8,642 bases of DNA from Acidimicrobiales bacterium (GTDB lineage: Bacteria; Actinomycetota; Acidimicrobiia; Acidimicrobiales; Acidimicrobilacustridaceae): contig JALQSZ010000053.1 of NCBI GenBank assembly GCA_023264135.1, positions 1-8,642 on the forward strand, read 5' to 3'. Positions 1 through 6,648 of the stretch are shown one piece after another (the first letter of the stretch is position 1; the number at the start of each line of letters is the position of its first letter). The position numbers and the translations under genes are program-made. The notes below the pieces were generated by a model. It saw only the letters and a list, made by a program, of their open reading frames with translations. It made no database searches and was not told where the DNA came from.

Positions 1-65
1 TCCGCGAGTTCGCCGGGTGTGGCGTCTGTGTAGCGCTCACCGAGCGGTAGTTGGAGGCGAAGCAT
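1..65 (-). CDS. 5' end of an unidentified gene, cut by the window edge
   Basis: Reading the minus strand from an ATG at 65-63 gives 21 open codons that run off the left edge: M-L-R-L-Q-L-P-L-G-E-R-Y-T-D-A-T-P-G-E-L-A. An AGGGAG ribosome-binding-like stretch lies at 82-77 on the minus strand, 11 nt before the ATG. An in-frame GTG at 77 is less likely because it overlaps that stretch. The pattern of a proline-rich start, then E-R-Y and an acidic helix, faintly recalls the N-terminus of some quinolinate synthases (NadA), but 21 residues are too few to name it. It is divergent from uvrC. That this is a real gene start is fairly likely; its function is unknown. Confidence 0.5.
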   Translation of the reverse strand, partial: MLRLQLPLGERYTDATPGELA

Positions 66-213
66 GTTGTGGTGCACTCCCTGGAAGGGCCGGGGAGATC
101 CGATGAGTGGCCGGTGGGGGCAGCCTGGTCGCCACGCCACGGGGTTGTCGGCCTCGGGTCTCGATATGTCGCCGGATACCAGGCCGACTCCGACAGCATA
201 GGCACCGAGCGGC

Positions 214-240
214 TTGTTTGCCTCGGATGACCCATACGAT
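214..240 (+). promoter_or_regulatory. candidate uvrC promoter (leaderless type)
   Basis: TACGAT at 235-240 fits the TANNNT -10 consensus and ends 7 nt before the ATG at 248, which would place the transcription start on or next to the start codon. TTGTTT at 214-219 is a possible -35 element, but its 15-nt spacing is short. There is no Shine-Dalgarno sequence before the ATG, consistent with a leaderless mRNA. The gene-free stretch 66-247 holds nothing else I can support. Confidence 0.4.
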
Positions 241-247
241 CGTGCGA

Positions 248-2125
248 ATGGTGCAGCGACCGCCGGCCGGCACGATTCCTGACGAGCCCGGCTCGTATCA
301 ATTCAAGGACATCAACGGTCGCGTCATTTATGTCGGCAAGGCCAAGAGCCTTCGGTCGCGTCTGTCGAACTATTTCCAAGATCCGGTCCATCTCGCGCCC
401 CGCACCGCTCAGATGGTGGCCACGGCCGAGACGGTCGAATGGATTCAGGTTCGCAATGAACTCGAAGCGCTCATGCTCGAGTACAGCCTCATCAAACAGC
501 ACGAGCCGCGTTTCAATATCGACCTTCGCGACGATAAGAGCTACCCATTCTTGGCCGTCACGGTGGACGATGAATGGCCGCGGGCCACCGTGATGCGCGG
601 CGATAAGCGCAAGGGCACGCGGTACTTCGGCCCCTATGCCGCAGCGTGGGCTATTCGCGAAACCCTCGATCAGTTGTTGCGCACGTTTCCGATTCGAACA
701 TGTTCCGATACGAAGTTGTCGCGCCATTCAAAACTTGGTCGGCCGTGTTTGTTGTTCCACATTGAAAAGTGCAGTGGTCCGTGCGTTGGTGAGATCACAC
801 CGGAGAACTACGAATCACTTGTTCGAGATCTGATTCGTTTTCTCGATGGCGATACCGATGAAGTGATCTCACGGCTTGAAGTGGAAATGCAAACGGCGAG
901 TGATGAACTTGAGTTCGAGCGCGCTGCACGACTTCGTGACCGTCTTGGTGCGGTGCGCAAAGTTGTTGAACGTCAACAGATGGTGTTGGAGAAGGACGAA
1001 GACCTCGACGTTGTCGGCCTTGCCGGCGATGAACTCGAAGCATCGGTGCAGGTGTTCTTCGTTCGCAGAGGTCGCGTGGTCGGGCGTAAGGGATACGTGC
1101 TCGATCGCAAAGAAGATCTTTCCGATGGCGAACTCATCGACGGCATCCTTGAACGTCTGTATGGCGATCCACCGCCACTTGGGGTTCCCAAGGAAGTCCT
1201 GGTGCCATTCGAAAGCGCCAATCCTGAACTGTATGAAGAGTTCCTAAGCGCTCAGCGTGGTTCCAAGGTCAGTATTCGGATTCCACATCGGGGCGACAAG
1301 CGCGAACTGATGGCGACAGTTACGCATAACGCCACCGAGGAATTTTCGCGACACCGGTTGAAGCGCGCTGCTGATCACAACAGTCGTGCGCGAGCGCTCA
1401 ATGATCTTCAGGAACACTTGGGTCTGCCCGAAGCCCCCTTGCGCATTGAGTGTTACGACATGAGCCACATTCAGGGCAGCGACTACGTCGGCTCAATGGT
1501 CGTTATGGAAGACGGATTGCCGAACAAGCGCGAATACCGTCGGTTCAAGATCAAGGGCAACCAAGGCAACGATGATTTTGCAGCCATGGAAGAAGTGCTC
1601 ACCCGTCGCTTAACTGCCTATCTCGAAGAGCGCAGCAAACCAGTGGCCGAACGTTCAGGGAAGTTTGCGTATCCGCCGCAGTTGTTGTTGGTCGATGGTG
1701 GCAAAGGTCAGCTCAGCGTTGCGGTGAAAGTGCTTGAAGAACTTGGACTCGACGAAGAGATTCCCGTCGCGTCGCTCGCCAAGCGTTTCGAAGAGGTGTA
1801 TTTGCCGCATCGTTCCGAACCGGTGGAAGTGCCGCGGGGGAGCGACGCGCTCTATCTGCTGCAACGCATTCGCGATGAGGCCCACCGTTTCGCGATTTCG
1901 TTCCATCGTGAACTTCGCGGCAAACGTATGACGAAGTCTGTGCTCGACGACATCCCCGGCCTCGGCGAAGCGCGTCGGACGCGTCTGCTTAAAGAACTTG
2001 GGGGAGTCACTGCGGTCAAACGAGCAACCGAAGAGGAACTCAAAGCACTTCCGTGGCTTCCCGATTCGGTCGCGCAGGCTGTTTGGGACAAGATCCATGT
2101 TCCTGCTCGTCGAGACTCGCGCTGA
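248..2125 (+). CDS. uvrC: UvrABC system protein C (excinuclease subunit)
   Basis: UvrC is the dual-incision nuclease of nucleotide excision repair; it joins the UvrB-DNA complex and cuts 3' and 5' of the lesion. With the ATG at 248 it has 625 residues, normal for the family. Seen in order: an N-terminal GIY-YIG nuclease domain (about 12-95, with G-S-Y-Q-F and Y-V-G-K-A); four cysteines at about 152, 167, 175 and 179, matching those reported to bind an Fe-S cluster in E. coli UvrC; a UVR motif that contacts UvrB (about 207-242, LEFERAARLRDRL); the RNase H-like 5' nuclease domain with Asp in CYDMSH (about 404), Asp in DGGKGQ (about 483) and His in RDEAHRF (about 546); and a C-terminal tandem helix-hairpin-helix region (about 566-610, IPGLGEARR). 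The frame stays open back to 107, but those extra residues are Arg/Pro-rich and unlike UvrC. ATG 227 is the other candidate start; 248 is preferred because the family-like sequence begins there and a -10 box sits just upstream. Confidence 0.96.
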   Translation: MVQRPPAGTIPDEPGSYQFKDINGRVIYVGKAKSLRSRLSNYFQDPVHLAPRTAQMVATAETVEWIQVRNELEALMLEYSLIKQHEPRFNIDLRDDKSYPFLAVTVDDEWPRATVMRGDKRKGTRYFGPYAAAWAIRETLDQLLRTFPIRTCSDTKLSRHSKLGRPCLLFHIEKCSGPCVGEITPENYESLVRDLIRFLDGDTDEVISRLEVEMQTASDELEFERAARLRDRLGAVRKVVERQQMVLEKDEDLDVVGLAGDELEASVQVFFVRRGRVVGRKGYVLDRKEDLSDGELIDGILERLYGDPPPLGVPKEVLVPFESANPELYEEFLSAQRGSKVSIRIPHRGDKRELMATVTHNATEEFSRHRLKRAADHNSRARALNDLQEHLGLPEAPLRIECYDMSHIQGSDYVGSMVVMEDGLPNKREYRRFKIKGNQGNDDFAAMEEVLTRRLTAYLEERSKPVAERSGKFAYPPQLLLVDGGKGQLSVAVKVLEELGLDEEIPVASLAKRFEEVYLPHRSEPVEVPRGSDALYLLQRIRDEAHRFAISFHRELRGKRMTKSVLDDIPGLGEARRTRLLKELGGVTAVKRATEEELKALPWLPDSVAQAVWDKIHVPARRDSR

Positions 2126-2128
2126 ATC

Positions 2129-2132
2129 GGAG
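2129..2132 (+). promoter_or_regulatory. ribosome binding site of the methyltransferase gene
   Basis: GGAG lies 5 nt before the GTG at 2138 and just after the uvrC stop codon. It decides for the GTG start over the downstream in-frame ATG codons. Confidence 0.6.
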
Positions 2133-2137
2133 ACCAC

Positions 2138-2881
2138 GTGTCTGAACCTGATGCCAATGCCCAACTCTGGGAAGCCCATGCCGACTGGTGGCAGCGCGAG
2201 TTCACCGATGGTGTTGATCCCGAATACACCGAACAAATCATTCCGCTGATTCTTGAGTGGACTGCAGGTTTTGAGCGTGTGCTCGAGGTTGGAACCGGCG
2301 AAGGTCAGGTAGCGCGCGCTATCGCTGCAACGCACGGCGCGACCGTGATCGGAATCGACCCAACCGTGAACCAGATCGACGAAGCGATTCGTCGCGGTGG
2401 CGGCCCTGAGTATCAACTCGCAGGAGCCGAATCGCTTCCGTTCGACGATGCGTCATTCGATGCGGTCGTGTGTTGTCTCGTGTTCGAACACATTGACGCG
2501 GTCGACGAAGCACTTTCCGAGGTTGCGCGCGTACTGCGACCAGGCGGACGTTTCATTTTCTGCCTGAATCATCCGTTGTTGCAGACGCCAGGGTCGGGTT
2601 GGATCGACGACCAGATTCTCGACCCACCTGAGCAGTACTGGCGCATTGGCCCCTATCTCATTGAACAGGCGACCATCGAAGAAGTTGAAAAGGATGTCTT
2701 CATCCGTTTCGTGCATCGACCGCTCAGTCGCTACATCAACGCGATGGCCGATTCGGGTCTTGCGCTTGAACGCATGATTGAACCCGCGCCACCGCAGGGC
2801 GTCATTGATCGTGCGCCGGAATACACCGAAGTCACAACGATCCCGCGACTTCTCACGCTTGTGGCTCGCCGGTCGTCCTGA
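2138..2881 (+). CDS. class I SAM-dependent methyltransferase
   Basis: This 247-residue soluble protein has a Rossmann-type methyltransferase core. Visible are motif I VLEVGTGEGQVA (about 48-59), which binds S-adenosylmethionine; an acidic residue ending strand 2 (IGIDP, Asp74); AESLPFDDASFDAVVC (about 97-112), with the acidic motif and strand 4; and the post-motif EVARVLRPGGRFIF (about 128-141), as in the Methyltransf_11 family. The C-terminal part carries aromatic and acidic residues likely to shape the substrate pocket (for example DPPEQYWRIGPY, 162-173). Methyltransf_11 proteins act on many substrates, so no acceptor can be named, and ubiE/menG should not be assigned. It begins 12 nt after uvrC with a GTG start and its own ribosome binding site, so co-transcription with uvrC is likely. 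It converges on the TIGR03086 gene with only 15 nt between the stop codons. Confidence 0.9.
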   Translation: MSEPDANAQLWEAHADWWQREFTDGVDPEYTEQIIPLILEWTAGFERVLEVGTGEGQVARAIAATHGATVIGIDPTVNQIDEAIRRGGGPEYQLAGAESLPFDDASFDAVVCCLVFEHIDAVDEALSEVARVLRPGGRFIFCLNHPLLQTPGSGWIDDQILDPPEQYWRIGPYLIEQATIEEVEKDVFIRFVHRPLSRYINAMADSGLALERMIEPAPPQGVIDRAPEYTEVTTIPRLLTLVARRSS

Positions 2882-2896
2882 CCGAACAGCGTTTCG

Positions 2897-3466
2897 TTAT
2901 GGGCGTCGGCCCATGAGGTCGAGCAATGCGGTCTGCGCGTCGGCGTTTTCATCGAGCGTTCCACTGGGGCCTTCGCCGAACATGCCGACCTGACCAATGA
3001 ATGGACGCATCGGTTCAATGTTGGTGGCGACGACGGCAACGACTTCGGGGTCGAGCGATTCATCTGCGCCAATCGCGCGGGCGAGGTCCCACGAATGCAC
3101 CAGCAGGTCGCCGACTCGGAAGCCGAGCAATTGAGCGCCGGGCATGTCCATGGCTGGGTGGTGGACGTTCATTTCCAACACGGCCGGGTCCGCGAATGCG
3201 GTTGCCTGCGCGCGCAGCGAGTCTTGAACGGCGAGCAACGGTTCGTCGCCCGACGTCGACGCTGTCAACACCGCAACCGCGTCTTCACGTGACGCACCGC
3301 CAAGAAGCGCAGCCGCCATCTAGTTGCCGCCGATCACGTGATCAAGAAGCTGGGCGACGGTCCAGTCACCGCAAGGTGTGGACTTCTTGAGATCGTCGGA
3401 ACTCACGAGCGCGGCGATTGCTTCGAATCGGGCGGCGGCAAGTGGAAGAGCGGTGAGGTTGTCCAT
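2897..3466 (-). pseudogene. TIGR03086-family (MDMPI/DinB-like) protein, broken by an in-frame amber codon
   Basis: Read from the ATG at 3466 on the minus strand, one frame gives a family-like protein of about 188 residues plus one internal stop: TAG at 3322-3320 (codon 49). The part before it (48 residues, starting MDNLTALP) has the TPCGDWTVAQLLDHVIGGN signature of TIGR03086 / mycothiol-dependent maleylpyruvate isomerase N-terminal domains. The part after it starts at an ATG touching the stop (3319) and runs 140 residues, with LLVHSWDLARAIG and the C-terminal LLDLMGRRP typical of the same family. These proteins are four-helix DinB-like bundles with metal-binding histidines. The stop separates His43 (LLDHV) from His124 (VHSWD), so neither piece alone keeps the full metal site. 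Codon use is the same on both sides and there is no frameshift. This could be a recent nonsense mutation, a sequencing error, or stop-restart translation at TAG-ATG. The family has no single established role, and many members are uncharacterised. Confidence 0.82.
2899..2914. terminator. short hairpin at the convergent gene ends (weak terminator candidate)
   Basis: ATGGGC and GCCCAT form a perfect 6-bp stem with a GTCG loop. It lies 18 nt after the methyltransferase stop and inside the last codons of the opposing TIGR03086 gene. No T-run follows on either strand, so it is not a textbook intrinsic terminator; it could simply reflect the Met-Gly-Arg-Arg-Pro codons. Confidence 0.22.
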
Positions 3467-3472
3467 GACGTG

Positions 3473-3478
3473 AGGTTA
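3473..3478 (-). promoter_or_regulatory. candidate -10 box of the TIGR03086 gene
   Basis: On the minus strand, TAACCT fits TANNNT and ends 6 nt before the ATG at 3466. No Shine-Dalgarno sequence is visible in the short leader, so a leaderless transcript is plausible. I see no convincing -35 element. Confidence 0.35.
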
Positions 3479-3491
3479 GAGGTCACACGGG

Positions 3492-3497
3492 TAGCGT
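3492..3497 (+). promoter_or_regulatory. candidate -10 box of rapZ
   Basis: TAGCGT fits TANNNT and ends 7 nt before the GTG at 3505, pointing to a leaderless transcript. The same TAGCGTCT octamer precedes secG. The only space upstream is the 38 nt shared with the divergent gene, so any -35 element would lie near that gene's start codon. Confidence 0.4.
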
Positions 3498-3504
3498 CTG
3501 CGGT

Positions 3505-4359
3505 GTGAGTGACTTCGTGGTGATCACCGGGTTGTCGGGGGCCGGACGCTCCCAAGCCGCGGACGTTCTCGAAGATCTCGGCTGGTACATCATCGACAAT
3601 CTGCCGCCTGCGCTCATTGGGCGCGTTGCCGATTTCGCCGATGCACCCGATGCGACCATCACCAACGTGGTGCTTGTGGTCGGCACCGGTCCGTATCACT
3701 CCGAGGCATTGCCCGCCCTCGATGCACTCCGTCGCAAAGGGAATCGACTTCGCATCGTCTTCCTCGAAGCAGCGACCGATGAACTCGTGCGTCGGTACGA
3801 AAGCACTCGTCGCCGTCATCCGTTGGCCGCAGAAGACCGATCGCTTGCTGAGTCGATTCAAGAGGAACGCCGGGTCTTGCAATCGGTCAAGGCCGAAGCC
3901 GATGTCGTTATCGACACCACCGAACTCAATGTCCACCAACTTCGTGCCCGCATGCTCGACCTCTTCGCTGCCGACGCTCCCGCCGGCGGCATGCAGACCA
4001 CGGTGCTTTCCTTTGGCTACAAGCACGGTCTTCCCCTCGACACCGATCTCGTGATCGATTGCCGATTCCTCCCCAACCCGCATTGGGTCGAGGAACTGCG
4101 ACCGCTCACAGGCCTCGATGAACCAGTTCGTGACTATGTGCTTTCTCAGCTCCTCACGGCGGAATTTCTCGGTCAGATCGACGGCCTCCTCAACACGCTT
4201 TTGCCGGCGTATGTGGCCGAAGGAAAGAGCTATCTGACGGTGGCATTCGGGTGCACGGGTGGGCGGCATCGCTCGGTGGCAATCGCCGAAGCGGTCGCAG
4301 CGGCACTGCGCGAGCGGGGTTTTCACCTTCGGGTCACCCATCGCGACCTCGACCGCTGA
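3505..4359 (+). CDS. rapZ: RapZ / YvcJ-family nucleotide-binding protein
   Basis: RapZ-family proteins are P-loop proteins. In E. coli, RapZ is an RNA-binding adaptor that targets the sRNA GlmZ to RNase E; in Gram-positive bacteria the homologue YvcJ hydrolyses nucleotides and its role is less clear, so the E. coli mechanism should not be assumed here. The 284-residue length is normal. The N-terminal half has the Walker A loop GLSGAGRS (9-16), followed by the family hallmark LEDLGWYIIDNLPP (22-35) and RRYESTRRRHPL (96-107). The C-terminal half (about 165-284) has SFGYKHGLPLDTD (169-181), CRFLPNPHW (186-194) and the strongly conserved GCTGGRHRSV (249-258), as in RapZ C-terminal domains. The GTG start places the P-loop at the usual distance from the N-terminus. 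No Shine-Dalgarno is present. The next gene downstream is gap, not the usual yvcK and whiA. Confidence 0.95.
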   Translation: MSDFVVITGLSGAGRSQAADVLEDLGWYIIDNLPPALIGRVADFADAPDATITNVVLVVGTGPYHSEALPALDALRRKGNRLRIVFLEAATDELVRRYESTRRRHPLAAEDRSLAESIQEERRVLQSVKAEADVVIDTTELNVHQLRARMLDLFAADAPAGGMQTTVLSFGYKHGLPLDTDLVIDCRFLPNPHWVEELRPLTGLDEPVRDYVLSQLLTAEFLGQIDGLLNTLLPAYVAEGKSYLTVAFGCTGGRHRSVAIAEAVAAALRERGFHLRVTHRDLDR

Positions 4360-4435
4360 CATCATCGCGGGCGCCGAATCCCCCCGGATCGGTCGGGCTG
4401 GAGAGAGACCGGCCAAACGCGTGCGCCGACTGGCG

Positions 4436-4441
4436 TAACGT
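4436..4441 (+). promoter_or_regulatory. candidate -10 box of the gap operon
   Basis: TAACGT fits TANNNT. A start near 4449 would give a leader of about 55 nt that contains the palindrome and the ribosome binding site. No good -35 element is visible about 17 nt upstream, so this is tentative. Confidence 0.3.
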
Positions 4442-4461
4442 CAGACCATCTCGTCACTACA

Positions 4462-4480
4462 GCCGTCGACCGTCGACGGC
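4462..4480. promoter_or_regulatory. perfect 19-bp palindrome upstream of gap (candidate operator)
   Basis: GCCGTCGAC and GTCGACGGC are exact reverse complements on either side of a single C. The site lies between the candidate -10 box and the gap ribosome binding site, where a bound repressor could block transcription. The 1-nt centre makes a simple RNA hairpin less natural than a dimeric protein site. It also holds GTCGAC twice as a 7-bp-spaced direct repeat. The binding protein is unknown. Confidence 0.5.
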
Positions 4481-4486
4481 CAACCC

Positions 4487-4492
4487 AGGAGG
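4487..4492 (+). promoter_or_regulatory. gap ribosome binding site
   Basis: AGGAGG is a full Shine-Dalgarno match. It is 11 nt before the ATG at 4504 but only 2 nt before an in-frame GTG at 4495, so it supports the ATG. Confidence 0.75.
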
Positions 4493-4503
4493 CAGTGCCC
4501 ACA

Positions 4504-5514
4504 ATGACCATCCGTGTCGGCATCAATGGCTTCGGTCGCATCGGCCGCAACTTCTTCCGGGCGGTGAGGCAGTCCGGCGCTGATGTCGAAATCGTTGCCG
4601 CCAACGATTTGGGTTCGGTGCCGGCCATGGCCCACCTGCTCAAGTACGACACGGTGATGGGTCGTCTCGACGCCACCGTTGAAGCGACCGACGACGGCAT
4701 CCTCGTCGACGGCAAACTTCTCAAGATCACCGCAATCCGCGACCCGAAGGACCTTCCGTGGAAGGAACTCAATGTCGACATCGTGGTTGAGTCCACCGGT
4801 TTCTTCACCGATCGCGACAAGGCCGCTGCACATCTCGAAGCTGGCGCACCGTTCGTCATCATTTCTGCACCGGCGACCAACGCCGACGCCACCTTCGTTG
4901 TTGGCGTCAACGACGACACCTTTGATCCGGCCAAGCACAAGGTTGTGTCGAACGCGTCGTGCACGACCAACTGTTTCGTTCCGATGATCAAGGTTCTCGA
5001 CGATGCCTTCGGCGTCGAAAAGGGTCTCATGACCACTGTGCACGCCTACACCGGCGATCAGAACCTTGTCGATGGTCCGCACTCCGATATGCGTCGTGCA
5101 CGTGCATCGGCCGCGAACATCACGCCGTCGTCAACTGGTGCCGCTCGCGCCACAGGCCTTGTGCTTGAAGCCATGAAGGGCAAGCTCGATGGCACCGCAC
5201 TTCGCGTGCCGGTTCCCGATGGTTCCATCACTGACTTTGTTGGCGTGCTCAAGCGCGACGTCACCGTCGATGAAATCAACGCAGCGTTCAAGGCAGCAGC
5301 AACGTCTGGTCCGCTTTCGAAGGTGCTCGACTTCACCGACGAAGACATCGTGTCGTCGGACATTGTTGGTCAGCCTGCATCGTGCACGTTCGACTCGAAG
5401 CTCACGATGGCCATGGGCAACCTTGTGAAGGTGCTCGGCTGGTACGACAACGAGTGGGGTTACTCAAACCGTCTGGTCGACCTTGTGCAGGTCATGGCCA
5501 ACGCGGCGAAGTAG
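4504..5514 (+). CDS. gap: type I glyceraldehyde-3-phosphate dehydrogenase
   Basis: The cytosolic enzyme converts glyceraldehyde-3-phosphate, NAD+ and phosphate to 1,3-bisphosphoglycerate, reversibly. The 336 residues fit the family. The N-terminal NAD-binding fold shows VGINGFGRIGRNFFRA (5-20) and VAANDL (31-36), whose Asp35 suggests NAD rather than NADP use. The catalytic segment SNASCTTNC (149-157) contains nucleophile Cys153, and His180 in TTVHAYTGDQ is the general base. Also present are the substrate-phosphate loop SSTGAARATG (209-218), RVPVPDGS (234-241) and the C-terminal WYDNEWGYSNR (313-323). Starting at 4504 gives the standard MTIRVGINGFGR N-terminus and agrees with the ribosome binding site. 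It is the first gene of the gap-pgk-tpiA cluster, with the palindrome in its leader as a likely control site. Confidence 0.97.
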   Translation: MTIRVGINGFGRIGRNFFRAVRQSGADVEIVAANDLGSVPAMAHLLKYDTVMGRLDATVEATDDGILVDGKLLKITAIRDPKDLPWKELNVDIVVESTGFFTDRDKAAAHLEAGAPFVIISAPATNADATFVVGVNDDTFDPAKHKVVSNASCTTNCFVPMIKVLDDAFGVEKGLMTTVHAYTGDQNLVDGPHSDMRRARASAANITPSSTGAARATGLVLEAMKGKLDGTALRVPVPDGSITDFVGVLKRDVTVDEINAAFKAAATSGPLSKVLDFTDEDIVSSDIVGQPASCTFDSKLTMAMGNLVKVLGWYDNEWGYSNRLVDLVQVMANAAK

Positions 5515-5523
5515 TACCGCCCG

Positions 5524-6648
5524 ATGAGTGTTCCTACGCTGGAGGACCTCGGCGACGTCAACGGTCGCCGAGTTCTCCTTCGCGCTGATTTCAATGTGCC
5601 GATCTCCAATGGAGAGATCGTCGACGACTTCCGCATTCGTGCGGCGCTTCCCACGATCGAGTACCTGACTTCTCGCGGCGCAACCGTTACGGCCTGCACG
5701 CACCTTGGTCGTCCGAAGGGTGCTCCCGATCCGAAGTATTCGGTGGAGCCAGTTCGTCGTCGTCTCGCTGAACTCGCACCGGGTGTCGAACTCCTCGACA
5801 ACTTGCGGTTCAATCCGGGCGAGACCGCCAATGATCCTGCGTTCGTGCAGGAACTCATCGCTGGTCAAGACCTCTATGTGAACGACGCGTTCGGTGCATC
5901 GCATCGTTCGCATGCTTCAATCGTCGGTCCGCCGCAGTTCCTTCCATCGGCGGCTGGTCGACTGCTGCAGCGTGAAGTCGATGTGCTGTTGCCGTTGCGT
6001 TCCGACCCCAAGCGTCCGTTTGTAGTCATCCTTGGTGGCTCAAAGGTGTCGGACAAGCTTGGCGTGATCGACGCGTTGTCGGAGGTTGCCGACGCGCTCA
6101 TCATCGGTGGAGGAATGTGTTTCACGTTCCTCGCTGCCCAGGGACATCACGTTGGCGATTCGTTGCTCGAGGTTGATCAAATCGATACCTGCAAACGATT
6201 CCTCGACTCCGATGTCACGATTTACATTCCGCACGACGTGACTGCGCTTGGTCCAGGTGGCAAAATCATGAACCCCGAAGCTGGGGGAGAAGTTCGCCAG
6301 CTCGGTGCCGATGTTCCCGATGGTTGGAAGGGACTCGACATTGGTCCCGGTACGGCATCGGAATTTGCCGACATCATCGCGGAAGCAAAGACAATCTTCT
6401 GGAACGGCCCTATGGGCGTGTTCGAAGATCCGCGCTTTGCTGCCGGAACTCGCGTGATTGCCGAAGCAATGGCCGAAGCTCGCGGCTTTACCGTTGTTGG
6501 TGGTGGCGATTCGGCTGCAGCACTCGACGCGTTCGGTCTCGCGAACGAGGTCGATCACGTCTCAACCGGTGGAGGTGCATCTCTCGAATTGCTCGAGAAC
6601 GGTGACCTCCCCGGACTCGAAGCCTTACGAGGAGCATCAAATGCCTGA
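5524..6648 (+). CDS. pgk: phosphoglycerate kinase
   Basis: PGK transfers phosphate from 1,3-bisphosphoglycerate to ADP, the first ATP-yielding step of glycolysis, in the cytosol. Its 374 residues are a little short of the usual 385-415, but all landmarks are present: RADFNVP (20-26) and HLGRPKG (60-66) in the substrate-binding N-terminal domain; LDNLRFNPGE (91-100); VNDAFGASHRSHAS (119-132); ILGGSKVSDKLGVI (169-182); then in the nucleotide-binding C-terminal domain WNGPMGVFE (293-301), VVGGGDSAAAL (324-334) and STGGGASLELLE (347-358). It starts 9 nt after the gap stop codon with no clear Shine-Dalgarno, suggesting translational coupling to gap. Its last codons overlap tpiA by 8 nt. The shortness appears spread over loops rather than due to truncation. 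Confidence 0.97.
   Translation: MSVPTLEDLGDVNGRRVLLRADFNVPISNGEIVDDFRIRAALPTIEYLTSRGATVTACTHLGRPKGAPDPKYSVEPVRRRLAELAPGVELLDNLRFNPGETANDPAFVQELIAGQDLYVNDAFGASHRSHASIVGPPQFLPSAAGRLLQREVDVLLPLRSDPKRPFVVILGGSKVSDKLGVIDALSEVADALIIGGGMCFTFLAAQGHHVGDSLLEVDQIDTCKRFLDSDVTIYIPHDVTALGPGGKIMNPEAGGEVRQLGADVPDGWKGLDIGPGTASEFADIIAEAKTIFWNGPMGVFEDPRFAAGTRVIAEAMAEARGFTVVGGGDSAAALDAFGLANEVDHVSTGGGASLELLENGDLPGLEALRGASNA
6629..6634 (+). promoter_or_regulatory. tpiA ribosome binding site inside pgk
   Basis: GAGGAG lies 6 nt before the tpiA ATG at 6641 and within the last pgk codons. It fixes the tpiA start; the reading frame is open further upstream, but that part only mirrors pgk. Confidence 0.75.

Larger units (their letters stand above)
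4360..4503 (+). other. gene-free leader region between rapZ and gap
   Basis: This 144-nt stretch has no reading frame I can support and no visible remnant of yvcK or whiA. It holds a weak 5-bp stem (CGGTC 4390-4394 with GACCG 4407-4411, 12-nt loop, no T-run), which is a poor terminator candidate for rapZ, then the candidate gap promoter, a 19-bp palindrome and the gap ribosome binding site. Confidence 0.6.

Noticed and set aside
107..247. Longer N-terminus of UvrC starting at 107 or 227
   Set aside because: The added residues are Arg/Pro-rich and unlike UvrC; the family N-terminus begins at 248, which also has a well-placed -10 box.
1655..2416. Open frame of 253 codons antisense to the uvrC end and the methyltransferase
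   Set aside because: It spans two well-supported genes on the other strand and shows no motif or ribosome binding site.
2138..2881. Naming the methyltransferase ubiE/menG
   Set aside because: It shares only the general Methyltransf_11 core, and its neighbours are not quinone-biosynthesis genes.
3529..3552. Arg instead of Lys in the RapZ Walker A loop (GLSGAGRS)
   Set aside because: From general knowledge this substitution is usual in actinobacterial RapZ proteins, so it is not a sign of inactivation.
4390..4411. Stem CGGTC/GACCG after rapZ as an intrinsic terminator
   Set aside because: Only 5 bp with a 12-nt loop and no T-run after it.
3403..4416. Long open frame (337 codons) antisense to rapZ
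   Set aside because: It mirrors rapZ, whose motifs are unambiguous; the antisense product is low-complexity and Cys/His/Arg-rich with no family resemblance. Such frames are expected opposite GC-biased genes.
4495..4503. GTG start for gap three codons upstream
   Set aside because: It is only 2 nt from AGGAGG, too close for initiation, and the standard GAPDH N-terminus begins at the ATG at 4504.
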